Origin: Fimenecus sp045593555
Lineage (GTDB): Bacteria; Bacillota; Clostridia; Oscillospirales; Acutalibacteraceae
Direction: 5' to 3'
Length of the DNA stretch: 12,289 nucleotides
Assembly: GCA_045593555.1 (NCBI GenBank)
Contig: JAZNWU010000019.1
Location: 1-12,289 of the forward strand
The notes below the pieces were generated by a model. It saw only the letters and a program-made list of their open reading frames with translations. It did not search any database and had not been told where the DNA came from. The translations under genes were made by a program, and so were the position numbers. This document shows positions 1 through 6,972 of the stretch, in pieces (the first letter of the stretch is position 1; each line of letters opens with the position of its first letter).

Positions 1-153
1 GAGGAGAAGCTGTCTGCGAAGCAGACTGATGAGGTGTAGGTTGCGATAGCAACCGTTAATAAATATAATATTTCACCTTTCCACCTCATCCGCCTCGTTC
101 CTCGGCACCTTCCCCTCAAGGGGAAGGCAACATCCCGATAAACTCCGATTTGT
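1..153 (-). repeat. Hairpin-rich dispersed repeat, left copy
   Basis: The stretch holds three perfect hairpins: GTCTGC/GCAGAC at 12-26 with a 3-base loop, GGTTGC/GCAACC at 39-54 with a 4-base loop, and CCTTCCCC/GGGGAAGG at 108-127 with a TCAA loop. GATGAGGTG at 28-36 returns inverted as CACCTCATC at 82-90. Bases 7-60 recur in the same orientation at 12231-12284 with 51 of 54 identical. Bases 129-153, read on the minus strand, match 6732-6756 at 23 of 25 positions and begin ACAAATCGGAGTTTAT. This suggests a mobile or dispersed non-coding element lying just downstream of ychF. Its outer edge is cut by the window, and no reading frame of note is present. Confidence 0.75.
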
Positions 154-163
154 ATACTGAAAC

Positions 164-188
164 AAAAAAGCGGAGTTAAGACCCCGCT
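164..188 (-). terminator. Rho-independent terminator of ychF
   Basis: On the minus strand AGCGGGG (188-182) pairs with CTCCGCT (175-169), giving seven pairs including one G-U, around a 6-base loop and followed by six U (169-164; the first U also closes the stem). It lies about 15 bases beyond the ychF stop codon, as expected for a single-gene transcript. Confidence 0.85.
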
Positions 189-203
189 CACCATATGTGT
201 TTA

Positions 204-1298
204 TTATACATTAAATCTGAATAACACAATATCTCCGTCTTTCATGACATACTCTTTGCCTTCGGAACGGACTAAACCTTTTTCTTTTGCAGCCTGCATT
301 GTGCCGTTTGCCATAAGGTCGTCAAAGTGGATAACCTCTGCACGGATAAAGCCACGCTCAAAGTCAGTATGGATTTTACCTGCTGCCTGTGGAGCTTTTG
401 TGCCTTTTTTGATTGTCCATGCTCTTACTTCAGGCTGACCTGCTGTAAGATATGAGATAAGTCCTAATAAATCATATGAACGCTGAATGAGCAAGTCAAG
501 ACCACCTTGTTCTATACCCAAATCAGAAAGGAACATTTCTTTTTCTTCCTTGTCGAGTTCTGCAATCTGTGCTTCAAGTTCTGCACAGATAGGTAATGTT
601 TCAGCACCTTCTGCTTCTGCGAGTTTACGAACTGCATTGTAACGGGCATTGTCGCTGATGTTATTTGCGAAATCCTCTTCACTCATATTGCAAGCATAGA
701 TAACAGGCTTTGATGAGAGAAGTGCCACAGTTGAGAGAATTTCTCTTTCTTCATCATCCATTTCAACAGCTCTGGCATTGATACCGTTTTCGAGTTCGCC
801 ACGAAGTCTTTTAAGAAAATCAACTTCTTTCTGAAGTGACTTGTCACCCTTAAGGTCTTTTTCACTCTTGATAATTCTTCTGTCAAGAATTTCAACGTCA
901 GAAAGGATAAGTTCAAGATTTATTGTTTCAATGTCACGCTGTGGGTCAATACTTCCTTCAACATGGATAATATCGTCGTTATCAAAGCAACGGACAACGT
1001 GGATAATCGCATCAACCTCACGGATATGAGAAAGGAATTTGTTTCCGAGTCCCTCACCTTTTGAAGCACCTTTTACAAGACCTGCAATATCAACAAATTC
1101 AATTGTTGCAGGAGTGATTTTAGCAGGATTATACATCTCTGCAAGTTTGTCAATTCTGTAATCAGGAACTGCAACAACGCCTACATTTGGCTCGATTGTA
1201 CAGAAAGCGTAGTTTGCAGATTGTGCACCTGCATTTGTAATCGCATTAAAAAGTGTACTTTTGCCAACATTTGGCAAACCAACAATACCAAGTTTCAT
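204..1298 (-). CDS. ychF: Redox-regulated ATPase YchF (Obg-family, OLA1-like)
   Basis: This is a cytoplasmic P-loop NTPase of the Obg group that binds ribosomes and, in this family, prefers ATP to GTP. The 364-residue product has the P-loop GLPNVGKS at residues 7-14, the switch region DIAGLVKGAS, and CNMSEED where G proteins have NKxD. The changed NKxD box is the family's hallmark and explains its relaxed nucleotide choice. The last ~85 residues, ending DGDIVLFRFNV, form the TGS domain. Length is typical. The start at 1298 is chosen because AAGGATGAT lies just upstream (1313-1305) and the protein then opens MKLGIVGLPN. The frame is open to 1343, but that extension would run through the promoter's -10 box. 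It is transcribed alone, divergently from tcdA. Regulation and stress roles known from other species are not visible in the sequence. Confidence 0.97.
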   Translation of the reverse strand: MKLGIVGLPNVGKSTLFNAITNAGAQSANYAFCTIEPNVGVVAVPDYRIDKLAEMYNPAKITPATIEFVDIAGLVKGASKGEGLGNKFLSHIREVDAIIHVVRCFDNDDIIHVEGSIDPQRDIETINLELILSDVEILDRRIIKSEKDLKGDKSLQKEVDFLKRLRGELENGINARAVEMDDEEREILSTVALLSSKPVIYACNMSEEDFANNISDNARYNAVRKLAEAEGAETLPICAELEAQIAELDKEEKEMFLSDLGIEQGGLDLLIQRSYDLLGLISYLTAGQPEVRAWTIKKGTKAPQAAGKIHTDFERGFIRAEVIHFDDLMANGTMQAAKEKGLVRSEGKEYVMKDGDIVLFRFNV

Positions 1299-1334
1299 TT
1301 TTGTATCATCCTTAATATAAATTTCCAAAAAAGT

Positions 1335-1363
1335 ATTATACACTATTGCTGAAAAATTTTCAA
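1335..1363 (-). promoter_or_regulatory. SigA-type promoter of ychF
   Basis: Read on the minus strand, TTGAAA (1363-1358) is followed after exactly 17 bases by a perfect TATAAT (1340-1335). Transcription would start near 1328, about 30 bases before the ychF start codon. The element interlocks with the tcdA promoter on the other strand. Confidence 0.8.
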
Positions 1364-1374
1364 TATGGTAAAAT
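1346..1374 (+). promoter_or_regulatory. SigA-type promoter of tcdA
   Basis: TTGCTG (1346-1351) is followed by a 17-base spacer and TAAAAT (1369-1374). TG at 1366-1367 gives an extended -10 (TGnTAAAAT). The -35 box sits between the -10 and -35 boxes of the opposing ychF promoter, so two polymerases could not bind at once. Confidence 0.6.
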
Positions 1375-1379
1375 TAATT

Positions 1380-1413
1380 CAGAATTCAAAATGCAAAATG
1401 CAGAATTGAGTGA
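1380..1413. repeat. Short AATGCAAAATGC-type repeat in the tcdA leader
   Basis: The leader of tcdA contains AATTC/GAATTC palindromic bits around two tandem AAAATGC units, with CAGAATT on both sides. The same AAATGC unit builds the palindrome at 10725-10815, and degenerate forms are at 2123-2130 and 6686-6695. It appears to be a small dispersed repeat monomer. Function is unknown; it separates the promoter from the start codon. Confidence 0.45.
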
Positions 1414-1417
1414 TTTT

Positions 1418-2098
1418 ATGGAATTTGCAAGAACTGAAAGATTAATTGGTACTGAAAATCTTGAAAAGCTTAAAAATGCGAATATTATTATCTTCGGACT
1501 TGGTGGCGTAGGTTCATATGTTGCCGAATCATTGGCTCGTTGTGGTGTTGGTAAAATGACAGTTGTTGACAAGGATACAGTTGACATTACGAACATTAAC
1601 CGTCAGTTATATGCACTTCATTCAACTGTTGGCAGAAACAAGGCAGATGTGGCAAAAGAAAGAATACTTGACATCAACCCCCTGTGTGATGTTACAGCCA
1701 TTATTAAGATGTATTTGCCTGAAAACAGTGATGAATTCAACCTTTCACAATATGATTATATTGTGGATGCCATTGACAACGTGACAGCAAAGATTGATTT
1801 GGCAGTAAAATCACAGGAAATGAATATACCTATTATAGCTTCAATGGGTACGGGTAACAAACTTGACCCGACTGCATTCAGAATCACTGATATTTACAAA
1901 ACGGATACCTGTCCTCTGTGCAGAGTTATGAGAAGAGAGTTGAAAAACAGAGGTGTCAGGAAATTAAAGGTGCTTTATTCAACGGAAATTCCTAAAAATG
2001 ACGGCGAAAGAACACCTGCAAGCATAAGCTTTGTGCCAAGTACAGCAGGACTCATTATTGCAGGAGAAGTGGTTAAGGATTTAATGGATAAGGAATGA
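1418..2098 (+). CDS. tcdA: tRNA threonylcarbamoyladenosine dehydratase TcdA (CsdL/YrvM type)
   Basis: This E1-like enzyme uses ATP to dehydrate t6A at position 37 of ANN-decoding tRNAs to the cyclic form ct6A. The 226-residue product carries the Rossmann nucleotide motif GLGGVGSY at about 27-34, the acidic VVDKDTVD stretch near 51, and INRQ near 60-63. The DAIDN motif that follows is characteristic of ThiF/MoeB/E1 proteins. The middle CPLCRVMRREL stretch and YSTEIP near residue 187 fit TcdA better than ThiF or MoeB. There is no C-terminal rhodanese or zinc-ribbon domain. ATG at 1418 is preferred to upstream TTG at 1346 because that codon lies in the promoter and the intervening leader is repeat sequence. 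The upstream ribosome binding site is weak. It is probably transcribed alone. Confidence 0.9.
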   Translation: MEFARTERLIGTENLEKLKNANIIIFGLGGVGSYVAESLARCGVGKMTVVDKDTVDITNINRQLYALHSTVGRNKADVAKERILDINPLCDVTAIIKMYLPENSDEFNLSQYDYIVDAIDNVTAKIDLAVKSQEMNIPIIASMGTGNKLDPTAFRITDIYKTDTCPLCRVMRRELKNRGVRKLKVLYSTEIPKNDGERTPASISFVPSTAGLIIAGEVVKDLMDKE

Positions 2099-2130
2099 CA
2101 AATTATACTTTGTCATTCTATTTTGCATTT
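2092..2130 (+). terminator. Terminator overlapping the tcdA stop codon
   Basis: GGAATGACAAA (2092-2102) pairs with TTTGTCATTCT (2109-2119) over a 6-base loop, then TATTTTGCATTTT follows. The tcdA stop codon TGA (2096-2098) is inside the 5' arm. The U-tract is interrupted, so efficiency may be moderate. Confidence 0.65.
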
Positions 2131-2147
2131 TATTTACAATTTATTCA

Positions 2148-2176
2148 TTGACTTGAATTTTTCAAAAGAGTACAAT
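2148..2176 (+). promoter_or_regulatory. SigA-type promoter of the ABC ATPase gene
   Basis: TTGACT (2148-2153), a 17-base spacer and TACAAT (2171-2176) form a near-consensus promoter. The start point would be near 2183, leaving a leader of about 20 bases with the GGTGGTGAT ribosome binding site. Confidence 0.8.
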
Positions 2177-2202
2177 AATATAAGTATTTTGGTGGTGATA
2201 AT

Positions 2203-2886
2203 ATGAGCCTTATTGAAATTCGTGATATGTATAAAATCTATAATCCCGGTGAAAATGAAGTCCGTGCCATTGACGGTGTTAATCTTACAATCGAACACGG
2301 TGAATTTGTGGCTATTATCGGTCAGTCAGGTTCGGGTAAATCTACACTTATGAATATGTTGGGACTTCTTGATGTGCCTACAAGTGGTCAATATCTTCTT
2401 GACGGTCAGGATGTTGACGGACTTGAGGATGATGAACTTTCAGAAATCAGGAACAAGCAAATCGGATTTATTTTCCAAGGATTCAACCTGATAACAAGCC
2501 TTACTGCAGTTGAAAATGTTGAACTTCCACTTGTTTATCGTGGTATGAAAAAGGAAGAAAGAAACAAGCTTGCAATTGAAGCGCTTAATCGTGTTGGTCT
2601 TTCTCACAGACTTGACCATTTGCCAAAACAGATGTCAGGTGGTCAGCAACAAAGAGTCGCCATTGCACGAGCAGTTGCAGCACGACCACCGATTATCCTT
2701 GCTGACGAGCCGACAGGTAACCTTGACAGCCATTCAGGTGTTGAGGTTATGAAAATTCTTCACGAATTGCACGAAGAAGGCAGAACAGTTATCCTTATTA
2801 CTCACGATAATGACATTGCAAATGAAGCACAACGAGTAATAAGAATTCAGGACGGACAGATTGTTTCAGATGTAAAGAATAATTAA
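2203..2886 (+). CDS. ABC transporter ATP-binding protein, MacB/LolD-like
   Basis: This is the nucleotide-binding subunit of an ABC transporter, acting on the inner face of the membrane. All ATPase motifs are present in the 227 residues: Walker A GQSGSGKST at 40-48, Q-loop Gln92, signature MSGGQQQR at 144-151, Walker B IILADEP at 164-170 with catalytic Glu169, the D-loop TGNLD after it, and H-loop His201. ADEPTGNLD and the QGFNLI stretch are typical of the MacB/LolD/FtsE group, whose partners are FtsX-like permeases used for peptide export, antimicrobial-peptide resistance or lipoprotein handling. No permease gene lies on either side: the gene has its own promoter and a strong terminator follows. 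It must use a partner encoded elsewhere or act as an accessory ATPase. The substrate cannot be told from the sequence. ATG 2203 follows GGTGGTGAT. Confidence 0.93.
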   Translation: MSLIEIRDMYKIYNPGENEVRAIDGVNLTIEHGEFVAIIGQSGSGKSTLMNMLGLLDVPTSGQYLLDGQDVDGLEDDELSEIRNKQIGFIFQGFNLITSLTAVENVELPLVYRGMKKEERNKLAIEALNRVGLSHRLDHLPKQMSGGQQQRVAIARAVAARPPIILADEPTGNLDSHSGVEVMKILHELHEEGRTVILITHDNDIANEAQRVIRIQDGQIVSDVKNN

Positions 2887-2952
2887 TGAACAGATTGTTT
2901 TAAATTGCACAATATCTTGTGACCTGTTAAAAAAGAATTACAAAATAATTAT

Positions 2953-2988
2953 GAAAATGTTACCTAAAAGGGTAGCATTTTCTTTTTT
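2953..2988 (+). terminator. Strong Rho-independent terminator
   Basis: GAAAATGTTACC (2953-2964) pairs with GGTAGCATTTTC (2971-2982) in 12 base pairs, one of them G-U, over a 6-base loop, followed by six T. It isolates the ABC ATPase gene from the phosphoesterase gene 55 bases further on. Confidence 0.9.
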
Positions 2989-3043
2989 ATTGTGATAAAA
3001 TTATATGAATGTTTTTATTTTGTAAAATATTTATGGAGGTCGA

Positions 3044-6000
3044 ATGAAAATGAAAACAAAAATGACTTTTAAGAAAGTCCTTTGCGTGATTCTCTCACTT
3101 GTTATTGTGGCTGTAGGAATTCCATTCTCTGCAATCGCTGTAACAGCAGATACTGTTAATTTCGGTATCCTGAGTGATATTCACTATTTCGCTGAAACTG
3201 CTATGGGCGAAACTGCAGAGGACAAGGCAGAATTTAACGAAATGATGCTTCTCAACAACTCAACAAGCGGACTTTCACCTGCTCTTACAGATGCTGCTTT
3301 GGCAAACCTTGCTAAAAAAGCTAAAAATGGTGAAATTGATTTCCTCTTGCTCCCTGGTGACTTAACAAGAAATGCTGAATATTCTGCTCACAAAGAGCTT
3401 ACAGATAAGCTTCACCAGTTTGAAGAAGAAACAGGCGTTCCTGTATTCGTTATCAACGGTAACCACGACTTGAACAACAATCGTTCAATGATGTATGACG
3501 GTGAAAATCTTGTAACATCTAAAAAGAATCCTGACCTTCGTGAAGACCTTGACACTTCACCTGAAGAATTTGAAGAGCTTTATAAGGATTTCGGTTATTC
3601 AGCTGAATTCGGTTATTACAGCCGTTATAAAGAGAAGGCTGAAAATTCAGAAGGCTCACTTTCATATGCTACTGATATTAATGACGATTATCGTCTTATT
3701 GCTCTTGATACACAGATGTATTCTGCTGACAACACAGCTACAGGCGAAAATGAGCAGGAAACTGCAGGCCAGATGTCTGACGAGCATCTTGCATGGGCAG
3801 TAGCAGAAACAGAAAAAGCTGTTAAAGATGGTAAAACAGTAATCGGTATGGTACATACAAACATCATTCCTCACTTTGAAGGACATGTTGACGTTCTTGA
3901 CCAGTTCGTGCTTTACAGTTGGGAAAAGATTGCTGACTCACTTGCAGAAGCAGGTATGTACTATGTAATTTCAGGTCATACACATATGCAGGATGTGGCA
4001 ACTCACATTACTGACAGTGGCGAAACAATGACTGATATCATCACATCTTCAATTCTCAGCTACCCTAACCAGTTCAGAACTGTTACTCTTGACACTTATG
4101 CAACAGGCAGAATTGAATGTACATATCACACACACGATGTTGACGAGGATATTCCTGTTTACATTGACGGTGTTGCACAGGAAAAGCCATTTAAATATCA
4201 GACATGGGCTTACAACTTCGGTGGCGACAACATCAAGAACTTTGTAACAAATCTTCTTGAATATCAGCTTCTTTACGGTTTCGGTAAGGATGTTAAGGAT
4301 GCAGGCGGTCTTTACAAGTATCTTACAAATCTGCTTGACTTCAATGAGCTTATGACAGACCTTATCGGCAACAAAATCCTTGGAGATGTTTCTGCAACTG
4401 CAATAAAGGCATTACTTCTCTCACTCTGTAATCAGGTTGAAGATGCTTACCTTTCAGATGTAGATGTTACTCTCCAGAAGGTTGACCCAATTCTCGACAA
4501 GCTTCTTGCTATTGAAGTTTCAGACGAACCATCAACAGCATTTAAAGATACACTCGGTTTCGGTGCTGAAGGTGATAAGGGTACTCTCGGTGACCTTGCT
4601 TCAACAGTTCTTGCTAACCACTGTGCTAACAACGAAGACCCTAAATCAGACAAGTTCTTACAGAGTGCACTTGAACGTTTCTACAATGGCGAAAATGCAG
4701 AAATTATTGTTGATTCACTTCTTGAAATCGTTCTTGACGACCTTCTTTTAAATACAATTCTTAAGGATATTAAGATTGACCCGATTTCTCTTGGTATCAA
4801 TGGTTTTGGTGGCGACTATGTCAAGGCTGCTGTTGATTATCTCAATAGTTACATAGGCCTTGAAGAACCACTTTCACTCAGTCTTAGTGATGTTGTTTCA
4901 ATCATTCTTTCTCTCGGTGTTCTTGACGGTGACACACTTAAAGATGTTGTTTACGGTTTCCTTGATGAATACCTTACAGAAAGTCAGTATGACATTATCG
5001 ACCAGGAATTCTACAGAATTATGAAGGATTTCACTCATGACGAAAATCCCGGTTATATGCTTGACCACGAAGGCAAAATCGTTTATGACGGACCTGTTGA
5101 AGTTCCTCTCAGCCAGAAAAACTTAAGACTTCCTTCACATGTTTCAGTTACATTCGGCGAAGATGTTTCAACTGAAAGATACATTAACTACTACACAAAA
5201 TACAGCATCACAGAAACTGATGTTCAGATTGTTCCATATTCAGAAAATCCTGATTTCTCAAAGGGTACAACAGTAGATGCAGAAATCAAGACTGAATGTG
5301 ATGTTGAAACATTACGTGAATGGCCTGCTATTGATTTAGGCTTTATCGGAATTATCTACCACAAAGAATATGTAAACCGTCATTATGTTTACATTTCTGG
5401 ACTTGAGCCAAATACAAAGTACAGCTACCGTTTAGGTGATGCAGAAAAAGGTTGGTGGGGTGAAGCAGGTGTTATTGACACAGCTGATAACTCTGATTCA
5501 TTCAGCTTCTTCCATATGACTGACCCACAGTCAACAACTGAAAGACAGTATAACGAAGTATTTGCTCCTGCAGTAGAAATGGCATTCCAGAATCACGATG
5601 CTGACTTTATCCTCAACACAGGTGATTTTGTTGACGACGGCAGAAGCTTTATCCAGTGGCAGAGAATGTTCAACTCAACTGATGTATTTATGAATACAGT
5701 AATGATGGGTGCAGCAGGTAACCACGAAGAAAAAGGCGACTATGCACTTGACTATTACTTCAACTTCCCTAATGTTCCTGAACAGGATACAATAACAGGT
5801 ATTTACTATTCATTTGATTACAACAATGCTCACTTTGCAGTTCTCAACTCAAACAACCTTGGTGAAGACGAAGGACTTTCAGCAGAGCAGATTGAATGGC
5901 TCAAGGCAGATATGAACGCTTCAGATGCAGACTGGAAATTCGTTGCAATACACAAAGCACCATATTCAAATGGTTCACACTTTGATGACGACGATGTAAT

Positions 6001-6649
6001 GGCAATCCGTGAACAGCTTATGGGACTTATGCCTGAGCTTGGTATTGATATGGTATTCCAGGGTCATGACCATGTTTATATGCGTTCAGATGTTCTCAAC
6101 AACAATGCTGTTGTTGAAACAGAAACAGAAGAAATCACATATAACGGTCTTGACTATACAGCAAAGATTAATCCTGACGGAACAATCTATTCAATCAATG
6201 GCACAATCGGTGTTAAACACTATGAGCCAAAAGATGATTCAGAAATCAGCAAGGTTATGCCTATTAGTGGAACAGTTCTTTACCTTGAACTTCCATCATA
6301 TTCATACATTCAGGTTGATGGCGACACACTCTATTTCGATTCATATGAAGTTGATGGTGACAACGAAACAAGAGTTGACCAGTTCGCAATTCAGAAAGAC
6401 CTTACTGACGAGCCTGTGGTTGACGAACCAACAACAGACGAGCCAACAACTGATAAGCCTGTAACAGACGAACCTACAACAGATGCACCTGTAGTTGATG
6501 ATGAAACAACAGGTGATGTGATTACAGATAACCCTGAAATTCCAAATACATCTGCTGAAGAAAACAATGCTCTCTATATTGCAGGTTTTATGTTGCTTTC
6601 AGTTGTACTTGTTGTATCAGTACTTACAAAGAAAAAGAAAAGAGCATAA
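3044..6649 (+). CDS. Large secreted, membrane- or wall-anchored protein with two metallophosphoesterase units
   Basis: The 1201-residue protein hydrolyses phosphoesters outside the cell; the substrate is unknown. A signal peptide (lysine-rich start, hydrophobic 11-33) is followed by a calcineurin-like domain at about 38-360 with DIH (45-47), GD (105-106), GNHD (139-142), His271 and GHTH (311-314). Residues ~385-690 are mostly helical with no domain I recognise. A purple-acid-phosphatase-type fibronectin-like domain (~697-812) leads into a second phosphoesterase domain (~820-1115) with D827, GD (860-861), GNHE (892-895), His970 and GHDH (1007-1010). GDFVD lacks the GDxxY tyrosine of true purple enzymes. 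A Thr/Pro/Asp-rich linker (1121-1153), IPNTS (1166-1170), a hydrophobic segment (~1177-1194) and KKKKRA form the anchor. GGAGG (3035-3039) supports the start. Phosphate scavenging, nucleotide or wall-polymer hydrolysis are all possible roles. Confidence 0.93.
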   Translation: MKMKTKMTFKKVLCVILSLVIVAVGIPFSAIAVTADTVNFGILSDIHYFAETAMGETAEDKAEFNEMMLLNNSTSGLSPALTDAALANLAKKAKNGEIDFLLLPGDLTRNAEYSAHKELTDKLHQFEEETGVPVFVINGNHDLNNNRSMMYDGENLVTSKKNPDLREDLDTSPEEFEELYKDFGYSAEFGYYSRYKEKAENSEGSLSYATDINDDYRLIALDTQMYSADNTATGENEQETAGQMSDEHLAWAVAETEKAVKDGKTVIGMVHTNIIPHFEGHVDVLDQFVLYSWEKIADSLAEAGMYYVISGHTHMQDVATHITDSGETMTDIITSSILSYPNQFRTVTLDTYATGRIECTYHTHDVDEDIPVYIDGVAQEKPFKYQTWAYNFGGDNIKNFVTNLLEYQLLYGFGKDVKDAGGLYKYLTNLLDFNELMTDLIGNKILGDVSATAIKALLLSLCNQVEDAYLSDVDVTLQKVDPILDKLLAIEVSDEPSTAFKDTLGFGAEGDKGTLGDLASTVLANHCANNEDPKSDKFLQSALERFYNGENAEIIVDSLLEIVLDDLLLNTILKDIKIDPISLGINGFGGDYVKAAVDYLNSYIGLEEPLSLSLSDVVSIILSLGVLDGDTLKDVVYGFLDEYLTESQYDIIDQEFYRIMKDFTHDENPGYMLDHEGKIVYDGPVEVPLSQKNLRLPSHVSVTFGEDVSTERYINYYTKYSITETDVQIVPYSENPDFSKGTTVDAEIKTECDVETLREWPAIDLGFIGIIYHKEYVNRHYVYISGLEPNTKYSYRLGDAEKGWWGEAGVIDTADNSDSFSFFHMTDPQSTTERQYNEVFAPAVEMAFQNHDADFILNTGDFVDDGRSFIQWQRMFNSTDVFMNTVMMGAAGNHEEKGDYALDYYFNFPNVPEQDTITGIYYSFDYNNAHFAVLNSNNLGEDEGLSAEQIEWLKADMNASDADWKFVAIHKAPYSNGSHFDDDDVMAIREQLMGLMPELGIDMVFQGHDHVYMRSDVLNNNAVVETETEEITYNGLDYTAKINPDGTIYSINGTIGVKHYEPKDDSEISKVMPISGTVLYLELPSYSYIQVDGDTLYFDSYEVDGDNETRVDQFAIQKDLTDEPVVDEPTTDEPTTDKPVTDEPTTDAPVVDDETTGDVITDNPEIPNTSAEENNALYIAGFMLLSVVLVVSVLTKKKKRA

Positions 6650-6654
6650 TTTTT

Positions 6655-6681
6655 AAAAGGCTCCCTTCGGGGAGCTTTTTT
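6655..6681 (+). terminator. Terminator of the phosphoesterase gene
   Basis: GCTCCC (6660-6665) and GGGAGC (6670-6675) enclose a TTCG loop. Upstream A residues can pair with part of the six-T run (6676-6681). It lies six bases after the stop codon. Confidence 0.92.
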
Positions 6682-6731
6682 AGTGTAAAATGCAGAGTGA
6701 AAAGTGGAAAATAAAAAGGGAAAAATAATAA

Positions 6732-6881
6732 ACAAATTGGAGTTTGTCGGGATGTTTGAATGTCTGTGTCATTCTGAGGAACGAAGTGACGAAGAATCTC
6801 TGTCCTATTTTAATAGACCCTTCGTTTCACTCAGGGTGACTGATGAAATGCGAGAGATTCTTCGCTTCGCTCAGAATGACA
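6732..6881 (+). repeat. Dispersed palindromic repeat of the CATTCTGAG type
   Basis: The element opens with ACAAATTGGAGTTTGT (6732-6747), an end motif also found at 129-153 (inverted) and 12130-12145. TGTCATTCTGAG at 6767-6778 and its exact complement CTCAGAATGACA at 6870-6881 are outer arms. CGAAGAATCTC (6790-6800) and GAGATTCTTCG (6854-6864) pair inside them. A third partial arm, CCCTTCGTTTCACTCAGGGTGAC at 6818-6840, is a variant of the right arm. Such repeats are common between genes in many bacterial genomes and often give spurious open frames. With its flanks it fills most of the gene-free stretch 6682-6937. I see no gene there. Confidence 0.8.
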
Positions 6882-6937
6882 TACCAATTTATTCTCCTCG
6901 ATAAATTATAATTTGCACTACGCTCTCAAAATTGTAC

Positions 6938-6966
6938 TTGACTTAAATTTGTGCTTTTGCTATAAT
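6938..6966 (+). promoter_or_regulatory. SigA-type promoter of the pheST operon
   Basis: TTGACT (6938-6943), a 17-base spacer and a perfect TATAAT (6961-6966). Transcription should begin near 6973, giving a leader of about 290 bases that holds the T-box. Confidence 0.88.
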
Positions 6967-6972
6967 ACATAA

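Noticed and set aside
1..153. CRISPR array or tRNA-like structure in the hairpin-rich ends
   Set aside because: The repeats are not regularly spaced with unique spacers, and no cloverleaf with a T-loop or CCA end can be drawn. Independent short hairpins explain the pattern.
1299..1343. A 15-residue N-terminal extension of YchF
   Set aside because: It would read through the promoter's -10 box and upstream of the predicted transcript start. The family begins at MKLGIVGLPN, which has its own ribosome binding site.
2887..3043. A missing permease or small gene between the ABC ATPase and the phosphoesterase
   Set aside because: Only about 66 bases lie before the terminator, with no start codon and ribosome binding site pair of use. 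No remnant of an FtsX-like protein is visible.
6418..6505. Tandem repeat in DNA near the end of the phosphoesterase gene as a slippage hotspot
   Set aside because: The GACGAACC-type units encode the Thr/Pro/Asp wall linker, are in frame and differ in sequence. This is ordinary for surface-protein linkers.
6704..6904. A 66-codon open frame (with the peptide CHSEERSDEESL) between the phosphoesterase gene and pheS
   Set aside because: It is read through the CATTCTGAG palindromic repeat; this peptide is a known kind of spurious product of that repeat. It has no ribosome binding site.
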